From: Diplonema papillatum
Lineage: Eukaryota; Euglenozoa; Diplonemea; Diplonemida; Diplonemidae
Assembly: GCA_030068145.1 (NCBI GenBank)
Contig: JAPJBO010000432.1
Location: forward strand, 121,804-185,803
Reading direction: 5' to 3'
DNA: 64,000 bases
Shown here: piece by piece, positions 32,601 to 44,600 of the stretch
Layout: each line of letters starts with the position of its first letter
Numbering within the stretch: the stretch's first letter is position 1
The notes under the pieces: model-generated
Database searches by the model: none
Seen by the model: only the letters and a program-made list of their open reading frames with translations
What the model was told of the DNA's origin: nothing
Translations under genes and position numbers: made by a program

Positions 32601-35600
32601 GCAGAAGGCGCGACGCGTGCGCGACTCTCGGGCAGACGTGCTGGGACCCGGACCTTAGCGTTCTCGACGACTGGGTGTGCCTGTGCCCTCCGCCGACGGT
32701 GGGGAATGCGACCGGTTCCCTTGCTTTGTGCACCCTCGACGAGTGCGCGGCAGCCTGCCCCACGTGCGCGATGGATGTCTGCGCGGCGATGGGACAGGAC
32801 TGCAAAGATCTGGACACGCGGGCCAACTACCTGAGTGACTGGCAGTGCGTGTGCCCGAACGACACCGACATGTACAGTGCCGGACGGGCCGCTAACTGCC
32901 CGTTGGACGAGTGCGCGGCAGAGTGTGCGACGTGCGCGGGGACGAACTGTACAGCCGTGGGGCAGGGCTGCTGGGACCCGAACCAAGGGCAGCTGACGGT
33001 TTCGGACTGGTACTGCCAGTGCAGCCGCGACCCCAACGTAACTACTCCGCAAAGCCGAATCATCGTAGACGGCATCTACGCTGTGGTGACCTTCAAAGGC
33101 TCTAAGTCGGTTGGAGTCACCGGCGACAGCAAGGATCCGGATTCCCGCCTCACCGCGGTAGCCTGGGCGAATCGGGACAGCCAGCTGTGGCACATCCACC
33201 ACTACGATGACCAGAAGTGGTACACTTTATGCGCCGTCCACAGCGGCCTCTGCATGCAGTTGGACGGTCCGGGGAATGGCGCGTGGGTGGAAACACAACC
33301 CATGGACGGCAACACGGCGCAGCTTTGGGAGATAATCGCGGACGACACCGCACCAGGGTACTACTTCATGGTGAACAACATGTACGGCACGGCCATGGAC
33401 CTGTGGGCGGCAGATAAAGACATCCGGGTGTATCATTACAATAAAGGGGATAACCAGAAGTTCCAGATACTGCGCAAGGAGCCGAATGCGACGGACTCGG
33501 AGCACCACAACACCGGGGGCCCGGTGGCGAACTGCTACAGGGATGAGTGCCTGGACTTCCACGGGACGTGCACGGCGGCGGGGCAAGTGTGCGCGGACCC
33601 TAACTTGGAGGCGAGCGGCGACTGGCTGTGCGAGTGCCCGTGGCCCGTGGAGGGCAACGCGACGGCCGGCCCCGCCGAGTGTTTCCTCGACGAGTGCGAG
33701 GCGACGTGCGCCACGTGCGAGAACGACGCGTGCGCCGGCGCCGGCCAAAACTGCTCCGACCCGGGAAAGCGCCTCCGCAGCCTGAACGACTGGGTGTGCA
33801 CGTGCGAGGACGGGTTGACCTCGGCCATCGGGATTCCGGCGACGTGCCACCTCGACGAGTGCAACGTGACGTGCGCGACGTGCGCGAACGAAACGTGCGC
33901 CGCCGCCGGGCAGCTCTGCGTCGACCCGAACTCCTTCGCGTCCGCCGTCGGCGACTGGGAGTGCCACTGCGGCGGAAACACAACGGAGGAGCATCCGGAC
34001 CAGCCGGGCGAAGGCGCATTCTGGATCCAGAGCGTATGGTCCCGCGGCGTGCTGACCGGCGAACAAGACAACCCCGCGCCCTTCGTCGCGGAGGCAGTCT
34101 TCGACTCGAGCTTGCCGCTCTGGACAACGTCGATCATGTTGGGCACGTACTACATGAAGTTCACCAATCCCCTCCAACTCCACCACTTCCTCGGTGTCAA
34201 CGAAAGCGAACTCGTCTTCGTGGACACCTTTCTGACTGAAGGGTGGATCCCGACACCCGACGGGGCCGGCGCCTTCTCCCTCGTGTACAAGGCGCTGCAG
34301 ACGTGCGCGGAGGTGCACGCGGACACCGCCGTCCACCTGCGGGAGTGCGTGCCGGGGAGCGTCGCGCAGAAGTGGCGGTTCATTCAGCTGCCAGTGGATC
34401 CGCAGTCCCTCGGGGAAACGTACAACGTCGGCGCTGCGGTCGCGACCTGCGTGCGAGACGAGTGCCTGGTGGCGCAGCACAACGCGACGTGCGCGAACGC
34501 GGGGCACCGGTGCGTGGATCCGGACACGCTGGTCAGCGACGACTGGGTCTGCATGTGCCCGCTGCCCCAGACGGGCAACAGCACCGGGATGCCGGCTGCG
34601 GTGTGTGAGCTCAACGAGTGTGGAATCGTCGACGACTGCGCGTCTTGCGAACAGGGCCGGTGCGCGGCCGCGGCGCAGGTGTGCGTCGACCCGGACCGGT
34701 CGCCTTCGCACGTCAACGACTGGCAGTGCTCGTGCCCAGAGAACCTGACCGCCGCCGCCGTCGGCGGCGTCGCGAGCTGTGCCCTCGACGAGTGCGAGGT
34801 CTCCTGCGCCGGGTGCGAGAACGACGTCTGCGAGGACGCGCACCAGACGTGCTTCGACCCGCAGCCGACAACCGACTTCACAGGCGACTGGATGTGCCTC
34901 TGCCGGCACAACAGCACCGGCAACGTGACGAGGACCCTCGAAGACGGCACGTACCGGGCGCAGGCCGTCCTCAACCAGATGTACATGGAGGTCGGCTACG
35001 CGTCGTCCGACGAGCAAGCTCCCGTGGTCCTCTGGCACTACAACGACTACGACAACCAGGTCTGGTTCTTCGCGCACACCGGCACCGACAAATGGTACAA
35101 ACTGCAAAACAGCCTCACGAGCAAAGTTCTCGAGGCTGGATCCGCCGACGAGGTGTACCAAGCGACGTTCACGGGTACCGACAGCCAGCTTTGGGACGTG
35201 TTCCCATGCGGCAGCTACTACTGCCTCGCGAACAAGGGGTCCGGAAAGGCTCTCAGTCTCGTGCAAACGAGCCTCAAGCAGGGCGTTCTCAGCATGGGGT
35301 TGGACCAGCAGTTCCACCTGCCGAGAGCGGTGTCGAAGGGCAACGATACCGGGCACAGCTCGCAGGGGGGTGCCGTCGACAACTGCGAGATGGATGAGTG
35401 CGTGAACTTCAACGTGACGTGCGCAGCTTTCGACCAGGTGTGCGTGGACCCTAACTTGCAGCAGAGGAACGACTGGATGTGCGTGTGCGCGTGGCCGTTG
35501 GAGGGCAACGCGCGACGATGCAGCTGGCAAGCTGCGTCGTCGACGAGTGCACGGCTGCCTGCGGCACGTGCGCGATGGGCGCGTGCGACCGGACGCTGAC

Positions 35601-38600
35601 GAACCAGACCTGCGAGGACCCGGACATCAGCGCCGAGTCGACGAGCGACTGGCAGTGCCTGTGCCCCGACGGCGTCGAAAAGTCGACCGCGGCGGCCGCG
35701 GTGTGCGCGTACGACGAGTGCGCCGTGGTGTGCCCGACGTGCGCGAACGGTTCGTGCGCCCTGGCGGGGCAGTACTGCCACGATCCGAACGCGTTCGAGT
35801 CGTCGGTGGGTGACTGGCAGTGCATTTGCAGCGTCAACGGGTCGAACGCGCACCCGAGCCACGTGGCCGACGGTTTGTACATCATCCGCGTCGTGTACTC
35901 GGGCAAGGTTTGTATTCTTTTTACTCCTAACAACCTTGCAGGTTGCCCTTCAATGTATTGTGCAGGCTAAAAAGGCGTAGGCAGCGTGTTTCGGTGGTTG
36001 ATTAGAATTTCCTTACCTGAATATACACAGGGTGGGAAAAACGATCAACCACAAACACAACGAAGCGCCTGTCGTTTCTCAGCCACATGCAATGTGTGAG
36101 GAAACTGAACCGCCCAAGTAGGACCTTCCGATCATGATCATTTGCAAAATTCGCCACCTGAAACCACGTCCAGGATTTGGGCTCAGGGTAATGCGTCAAC
36201 GAAAACTCTAGTTTCCCTTTCTACTTTCTACTCTCGCGGTGTACAGTTTGTATAAGCACCTGCTTTGTAGGAAATACTTGAGGAGGCTGCAAAAGATCAA
36301 AGGCTGTAGCCCACACGAAACGCAGGTAAATCTGGGTTCTGTGGCGTTCAACAAAAATGACCCAGTTTGTATTTGTAGTGGGTTTCTCCCCCCTCTAGCC
36401 TCCTTCGAAATGAGCACAAGGCAGTCCCTCGAGTATTTCACCATCGTGTCTTCCCGAATACCTTGACCATTAGATCGAGCGCATCTGAAGTATGCTAACT
36501 AGGATCTGGAACGAGTATATGACTACTGGCAGGATCAACCAGGTTTCTTGTCACTCAAACCAGACTGGACCGAGGAAAATCTGACGAATCAAGAGATTCC
36601 CCGATACCAGAGATTGTATCGTGTCAAGCCTAGATTGATGCATGGTCATTCTATTCATTCTTCAGCTTTCAAAGGGGCAACCCTCGATCGTATCTACGAC
36701 CGATAGCTTTCCTCGATTGCCTTTTTTGTATTTCACCATCGTGTCTTCCCGATTACCTTGACCCTTTGATCGAGCGCATACGAGTATGCTAACTCGGATC
36801 TGGAACGAGTCCATGGGAGAGGAACGGTCTTGACTTCTGCATTCTCACCCTATCTCCGGGTGTGCACACCCTATTTCTCACCCCATTTCCGGGCGTGCAC
36901 ACCCTATTTCACACCCTATTGCTCACCCCATTTCCGGGTGTGCACACCCTATTTCACACCACCCTATTTCTCACCCCATTTCCGGGTGTGCGAACCCTAT
37001 TTCACACCCTATTTCCTATTTCCGGGTGTGGTCACACCCGCACTTGAGGCCGGAATTTAGCTCGAACAAACGTTGCTGGAGTTCACCGTGCAATAGAGTG
37101 TGCACACCCTATTTCCGGGTGTGGTCACACCCGCACTTGAGGCCGGACTTTAGCTCGAGCAAAAGTTGCTGGAGTTCACCGTGTACGTGTCACTAGAGCG
37201 GAGTGCTCGGATTTTAGAATGTGTAATGGACCCACTGCACACAGGTTCTGGAAGTCGCCAACGCCAGCACGGAGAACGCAGCGCTGGTGGTCGCGAGCTG
37301 GCAAACAAACCACCCGAGCCAAAAGTGGACGGTGACGCACCAAGACGACGGCAACTACAAGATCGAGAACCTCTTCTCCAAGCAGTCCCTCGACGTGTAC
37401 GGCGGCCGCGGCGGGAACGGCATCGACATCATCCAGTGGCCGTGGAGCGACGCGGAGAACCAAGAGTGGGAGCTGCGGGCCGGAGACTTCGGCGCGTACG
37501 GCCTCATCAGCCGCAAAACCGGGAGGGCCGCCGACCTCTGGGCGAGGCAGTGGGAGACCGACGCGCCCATCAAGACGTACACGTTCCAAAACGTCGACAA
37601 CCAGCTGTGGCGGTTCGAGCGGACGACCGACGACACCGTGGCGTCGCCTATAGGCCACAACACGGGAGGAGCCGCGAACTGCGAGCGAGACGAGTGTCAG
37701 ATTGAGCAGCACAATGCGACGTGCGCGGGCAGCGGGCAAGCTTGCTTCGACCCGGACACGCTGGTCATTGGGGACTGGATCTGCATGTGCAAGCACCCCC
37801 TGCAAGGCAATTTGACCGCGCGTCCCGCAGAGGCGTGTGTTCTCGATGAGTGCACCGCGGAGTGCGAGACTTGCGAGAAAGACCTCTGCGCGAACGTGTC
37901 GCAGACTTGCTTCGATCCGAACACGGCGGCGAGCACAACGAACGACTGGCGGTGCGCTTGCGCGGATGACGCGTCGACGACGGCTACGACTTCGATCGCC
38001 AACTGCGCCCTCGACGAATGCACCGCAGCCTGCAGCACGTGCGCCGGCGACGAGTGCACGCGGGTGAACCAAGGCTGCTTCGACCCGTCGCCGAACGTCA
38101 ACTTCCTGGGCGATTGGATGTGCCTCTGCACGCACAACAGCAACAGCTCGTCGGTCGCGAGGACGTTCGACGACGGGCTGTACCACATGCTCGCGCTGCC
38201 CAACGGCCGGGCGGTCGAAATCTACTACGCGCTCCTGACCGACGGGGCGAACGTGCAGGTGCACCCGCTGAACGACCACGACTGCCAGCGGTGGCACATC
38301 CTGCACAGCGGCATCGGGGACTACTACAAGATCGTCAATTACAACAGCGGGAAGGCGATCACGATCGAGGGCGACGACAACGGCGCGCTCTGCGTCCAGA
38401 GAGAGTACACCGAAGCCGACTACCAGCTGTTCCAGGTCGAGGACTGCGGCGGGGGCTACAGCTGCTTCGTCAACAAAGGCTCCGGGAAGGCGCTTGACTT
38501 GTGGGACGGTGATTACGACATCCGGCAGTACACCTTCAACTCCGGGACGAACCAGAAGTTCCAGGTCGTTAAAACTAGCGGGAATTTGGACGACTCCGAC

Positions 38601-41600
38601 CACAGTTCCGTCGGTTCCGCGGTCGACGTCTGCTTCAAGAACGAGTGCCGAAACTACAACGAAACCTGCGTGGGCGTCGGCCAGGTCTGCATCGATCCGG
38701 ACATGAACGCGGACGACGACTGGATGTGCCTGTGCCCGTGGCCCATGGACGGGAACGCTACCATGCAGCAGGCGGTCTGCGTGCTCGACGAGTGCGAAAA
38801 GAACTGCACGTCGTGTGCGAACGGCGCGTGCGACACCGACACAATCGTGCAGACGTGCCGCGACCAAAACACGAGCTCGCACTCCTTGGAAGACTGGGTG
38901 TGCTCGTGTCCGTCGCCCAGCACCATCCAAGCGATCGCAGGCACCGCTGCCTGCGAGTTCGACGAGTGCACCATCACGTGCCCGACGTGCGCGAACACCA
39001 CGTGCGCAGATGCCGACCAATCCTGCTTCGACCCGAACGCGTACCAAACGTCAACCGGCGACTGGCAGTGCATCTGCAGCATGAACGGGTCGAACTCGCA
39101 CCCTGACCACGTGCAAGACGGCTTGTACAAGATTAAGAGTGTCTTCAACGGTCGGTTGCTGTCTCCGAAGGATTGCGCCACGACGAGGGGCACGACGGTA
39201 GTGGTGAGCACCGATCAGGATCTGCTGTGCCAGAAGTGGATCATCTCGCACCAAGAAGACGGGCAGTACAAAGTGTCGAACGCCGAGACGCACCTGGCGC
39301 TCGACGTCAACGGTGCGGGAACAGCGAACGGAGACGACATCCTGGTGTGGTCCTGGAGCGACGCGGCTAACCAAGAGTGGATTCTGGAGCCCACGGCAGC
39401 CTTGACCGGGTACTTTGCGTTCATCAGTGCCCACTCGAAAAAGGCCATGGATGTGTGGGCAAAGTCTCTGTTGGAAGGCGCGAACATAGCACAGTACACG
39501 TCGAACGGCGGACTGAACCAGGCGTGGCACCTGATCCCCACCACCGACACGGGAGGCCACCTCCCCATGGGCGTCAACACGGGGGGGGCCGTGTGGTCGT
39601 GCGAGATCGACGAGTGTGACATTTACGAGCACAACAAGACGTGCTTCGACGCGGGGCAGATCTGCGTCGACCCGGACACGCTCGTCATCGAGAACTGGGC
39701 GTGCGTGTGCGCGCCGCCGGCGGAGGGCAACGCGACGGCGAGGGTTGCCGCGGCTTGCACGATCAACGAGTGCGAAGCGGAGGACTGCGAGCACTGCGAG
39801 AACGACCTGTGCTCGAACCACTCGCAGGCGTGCCTCGATCCGGACACCGCGGCGGCGGCGGCGAAGGACTGGTACTGCGTGTGCCCCAACGGGAGAACGA
39901 AGGCGGTCTCGAAGCTCGCGAACTGCGGGTTCGACGAGTGCCACGAAACGTGCGCCTCGTGCGCGGGCGACACGTGCTCGAAGGTCAGCCAGGGTTGCTA
40001 CGACCCAAACCCCACAGACGCGGCTTTGAACGACTGGTCCTGCATGTGCACGCGGAACAGCATCTCGACCGGGGTGCTCCGCGTCCTCGCCGACGGGTTT
40101 TACACCATTCGCGCGGTGGTAGGGCAGAATCTCGTGGCAGTCGAAAACGCGTTGAAAACTTCCGGCGCGAACGTGAACGCCGCCGTGGCCAACGAGGAGG
40201 CCAACCAGCAGTGGCATGTGGCCAACACCGGCGGGGACTACTACACCATCGAAAACGTGAACAGCGGCATGGAACTCGAAGTTGTCGGTCCCAACAACGG
40301 CGACAACGTCGTGCAGAACGACCTTGAAGCCGGGAACGCGTTCCAGCACTGGGAGATCACCGACACAGGGGACAACGACGGGTACTACAAGATCATCAAC
40401 AAGGGAAGCGGCCGGTCCCTCGACGCGTGGGGCGGCGCCGAGATCAAGCAGTTCGACTACTGGGGCAACACGCTGCAGCGCTGGCACTTCGTGCCGGTCG
40501 CCCCGGGGGCGAACACCTCGAGCAGCAGCCTCGGCGGCGCGGTCGACGTGTGCGAGAAGGACGAGTGCGCGGTCCACGGATCGACGTGCACCGCCGCCGA
40601 GCAGGACTGCTACGAGCCGTCGCTGGTGGAAGCGGGGGACTGGATGTGCGTGTGCAGGGAGGAGTTGGACGGGAACGCCACCGGCGCCGAGGCGGTTTGC
40701 ACCATCAACGAGTGTACGACCACGTGCGCTGACTGCGAGAACGGGCTGTGCGGGACCAACGCGCAGGCTTGCGTCGACCCGAATCTGGCGTGGAATTCGA
40801 GGCGCGACTGGATGTGCACCTGCCCGGCGCCGGACGACGGCGTCGGCATCGGGGCGGCCGCCGTCTGCGACGTCGACGAGTGCGCGGCGCTCTGCGCGAC
40901 CTGCGCGAACGACACCTGCGCCGCGGGGCAGGCCTGCTTCGACCCGGCTCCGAGCTCGCTCAATTTGTCGGACTGGATGTGCGTGTGCCCGGCCCCATCG
41001 AACAGCTTCGCTGTCGGCGCCGCGGCGGCCTGCGCCGTCGACGAGTGCGCGGCGAACGCCGGGACGTGCGCGGGCGCTGGGCAGCTGTGCGAGGACCCTA
41101 ACCCCACCGCGATCTCGACGGGCGACTGGCGCTGCGTCTGCCCTGGCGGGGCCACCGGAACGCCTGCCGTGGCCGGGGCGGCGACTTGCGTGTATCCAGG
41201 GGAGTGCGCGACGGCAGGGGTCGCGTGCGTGGCGGCGGGGTTCGTCTGCACCGATCCGGACACGTCGAAACCAGGGGACTGGACGTGCTCCTGCCCGCCG
41301 CCGCTTGCGGGAACCCCGCAAACCGCGCCGGCGAGTGTGGCCGCGGTGACTTGCGCTCTGGACGAGTGCGCAACAGTGTGTCCGTCGTGCGCGCAGACGG
41401 CGGAGAATGCGGTGAACATCTGCGAGGCTGCGAACCAGGTGTGCAAGGACCCGGACACAAGCGTTTTCAACAACTGGGAGTGCCGGTGCACTTTACCGGC
41501 GACGGGCACCGCGGCGACGAAGGCCGTGGCGGCGGGCTGCGCGGTCGACGAATGCGTGTCGGCGTGTCCGTCGTGCGAGAACGGTCTGTGCGCTGGGCAG

Positions 41601-44600
41601 CTGTGCGTGGACCCAAACCAGAATTTGACGTCCTTGGGGGACTGGACGTGCACGTGCCAAACCGGCGTCGGCGCTGCGACGGCGCGCGCCGCGGTGTGTG
41701 TCTGCGACGAGTGCCTGGCGGCCGCTGCGACGTGCGAGGCGGGTGGGCAGGTGTGCTTCGACGGCAACCAGGCGTGCGGTGGCCCAGCGGACTTCACCTG
41801 CGTGTGCCCGCCGCCGACGACGGGGCGCGGAGTCGCGTCCCTCGGAGTGTGCGAGATGGACGAGTGCGAGGCCAACGGCGACGTGTGCACAGCCCACGGG
41901 CAGGTGTGCGCGGACGACGACAAGACCGCGAACGACACGTGGACGTGCGCCTGCGCCGCCCCCGCGACCGGAACAGGCAACCAATCACCCGCGGAGTGCC
42001 TGCTCGACGAATGCACCGCCGAGTGCCCAGCGTGCGCGAACGGCACGTGTGCCAGCGCTGGGCAGACCTGCGTGGAAGGGAACACGTCGGCCAGCTCGAC
42101 GCTTGACTGGACGTGCACGTGCACGGAGGGTTCGGGCGTCGCAACCGCGGAGCCGGCTGAGTGCCGGTGCGACGAGTGTGCGACGACGACCGTTTGCGGG
42201 ACGCAGACCTGCCGCGATGCAAACCAGACGTGCGGCGGCGCAGCGGACTTCGTCTGCGAGTGCGAGCCGCCAGGCGTCGGCGTCGCGGTGGCGGGGCCGG
42301 CGGCGTGCACACACGACGAGTGCACAGCGCAGAACCAGGAGGCGTGCGCGCGGCAGGGTCAGGTGTGCGAGGATCCCGACGTGACGACGCTTGATACCTG
42401 GAAGTGCGTGTGCGCATGGCCGCTGTCCGGGGAGAAGGTCGGTGGTCTCGCCGAGTGTTCCGTCGACGAGTGCAACGTCACCGGCTGCGCGACGTGCGCG
42501 AACACAACGTGCCTCGACGAAGGGCAGGCGTGCGAGGACCCAGACAAAGCCGCGTCTTCGCGCAAGGACTGGACGTGCACGTGCGCGGTCGGAAAGGGCA
42601 GCGCCACGGCCCGCCCCGCCACCTGCTACTGCGACGAGTGCGAGGCGGACGCGACCTGCGCCGCAGCGAACCAGACGTGCTTCGACGAGGACACCGTCTG
42701 CGGGTCTTCGAACTTCCGCTGCGACTGCAAGCCGCCGTTCGAAGGGACGGGCGCCGGCGAGGCGGCCGTGTGCGTGTACAACGAGTGCATCGACAACCGG
42801 GAGGTGTGCGAGCTGCAAGGGCAGGTCTGCGTCGACGCCGACCCGGCGGTGGGCACCTGGCAGTGCGTCTGCAAGCGGGGGACTGGTACCGCCGATTTGG
42901 GGCCGGTGGTGGCGTGCGTGCTGGACGAGTGCTCGGATGCCTGCGCGACGTGCAATAACGACACGACGTGCGAGGCCGCCGGGCAGCTGTGTTACGACCA
43001 GAACGCCACCGCGGCGTCGATGGGGGATTGGGCCTGCATGTGCACGGAGGGCAATGGAACCGCGATGCGCGCGCCCGCAGTCTGCGTGTGCGATGAATGC
43101 CTCACGGACGCGACGTGCACGGCTGGCGGGCAGACCTGCGTGGACTTCGACACGTCGTGCCCGGTTTCAAGCAACTTTCAGTGCGCCTGCGGCGGCGGCG
43201 GAGTTGGTACCGCGATCGGACAACTCGCCGTCTGCTCCGTCGATGAGTGCGTCGACAACGGAGAGGTGTGCGACCAATACGACCAGCTGTGTGAGGACCC
43301 GAACCAGTTGGCCGCCGGCGACTGGCGCTGCGTCTGCGCGGAGCCCCTGAGCGGCGAGCAGGCGCTAAAGCCAGCGGAGTGCGTGATCGACGAGTGCGCC
43401 GTGGCAGACTGCTCGACGTGCGCGAATTCGACGTGCTCCGACGCGGGCCAGTGGTGCGAGGACCCGCACAACTCGTCGACGTCCCGCAGCGACTGGGTCT
43501 GCCACTGCCGTGACCCGGCGCAGGGCTCGGCAACGAGACGCGCTGCGGACTGCATCTGCAACGAGTGCCTCTCCACGACGGTGTGCTCGCAGAACTCGCA
43601 GGCGTGCGCCGACCGCAACACGTCCTGCGTGAGCCTGCTGGACTTCCAGTGCGACTGCGTCGCGCCGCTCGTCGGGTCGGAGGTGGGGCATTCAGCGGCG
43701 TGCGGGTACGACGAGTGCCTTGTCCACGACGAAACGTGCGAAGCCCACCTGCAAACCTGCGTCGACCCCGACCTATCGACGGCGGACAACTGGCGGTGCG
43801 AGTGTCCCGAGCCGTCGTCCGGTACCGCGGTCATGGGCGCCGCAGTATGCGTTCTGGATGAGTGCGAGGCAACGTGCCCGCACTGCGCGAACACGACGTG
43901 CTCCGCCGCCGATCAGAACTGCACGGATCCGGACACGCGGGCTGCGGCCGCGGGGGATTGGATGTGCGTATGTACCGTCGGCTTCGGAAAGGCAACCCGA
44001 AACGAGGCAGTCTGCGCGTGCGACGAGTGCGAAGCAGGCGGTGCCGCCGCCGGCGTGTGCGGGGCCGCCGGGCAGACGTGCGTCGACAAGGACTTGACGT
44101 GCGGGTTTTCGAGCTTCCAGTGCAGTTGCGCGCCGCCGGCGGTCGGCATCGCGACGGGCAAGGTCGCGGCCTGCGAGCTGGACGAGTGCGATCTGCACGG
44201 GGATACCTGCTCGGTGTTCGGCCAGTTGTGTGTGGACACGGATTGGGAGGCGGAAGACACGTGGGAGTGCCGGTGCGCAGCGCCGCTGAACGGGAGCCGG
44301 GCGATGGGCAAGGCGAAGTGCACCCTCGACGAGTGCGGAGAGACCTGCGCCACGTGCGCGAACGGCACCGCATGCGCGGCGCAGCTGTGCAACGACCCGA
44401 ACATTGGACAGGGCTCTCGCGGCGACTGGACCTGCGAGTGCCAGGAAGGCGTCGGGAAGCTGACCGGCCGGGTTGCGAACTGCACGTGCGACGAGTGCCT
44501 CGAAGCGACGTGCGGCGCCGGGCAGAGCTGCTTCGACCCGGACACGCGATGCGCGGCGAAGGGCGACTGGCGGTGCAACTGTCCGGCGCCGTATACCGGG

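Larger units (their letters stand above)
35908..37244 (+). other. Intron 4, with repeat G, repeat B and an 18S 5'-end fragment
   Basis: GT-AG (gtttgt ... cacacag). AGGTT occurs at both junctions. Contents: repeat G in reverse (35935-36050, matching 59195-59300), repeat B (36247-36442), a roughly 80-bp direct duplication (36436-36515 and 36730-36812), an 18S 5'-end fragment (36515-36544), a minisatellite of 'ctatttccgggtgtgcacac' (36840-37035), and two ends related to the zinc-finger element (37030-37096 and 37118-37187). Confidence 0.8.

Noticed and set aside
33227..35530. 767-codon minus-strand frame
   Set aside because: Antisense shadow of ricin super-repeats, low-complexity Arg/Ala/Val composition.
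27519..40500. Ricin-type domains as a sign of a toxin gene
   Set aside because: Only the carbohydrate-binding beta-trefoil fold is present; no ribosome-inactivating catalytic chain is encoded. Such trefoils are common in non-toxic surface and secreted proteins.
39051..42325. Minus-strand frames of 756 and 571 codons (39051-41321, 40610-42325)
   Set aside because: Antisense shadows of the Cys-module array; periodic His/Ser or Arg/Ala strings mirror the modules.
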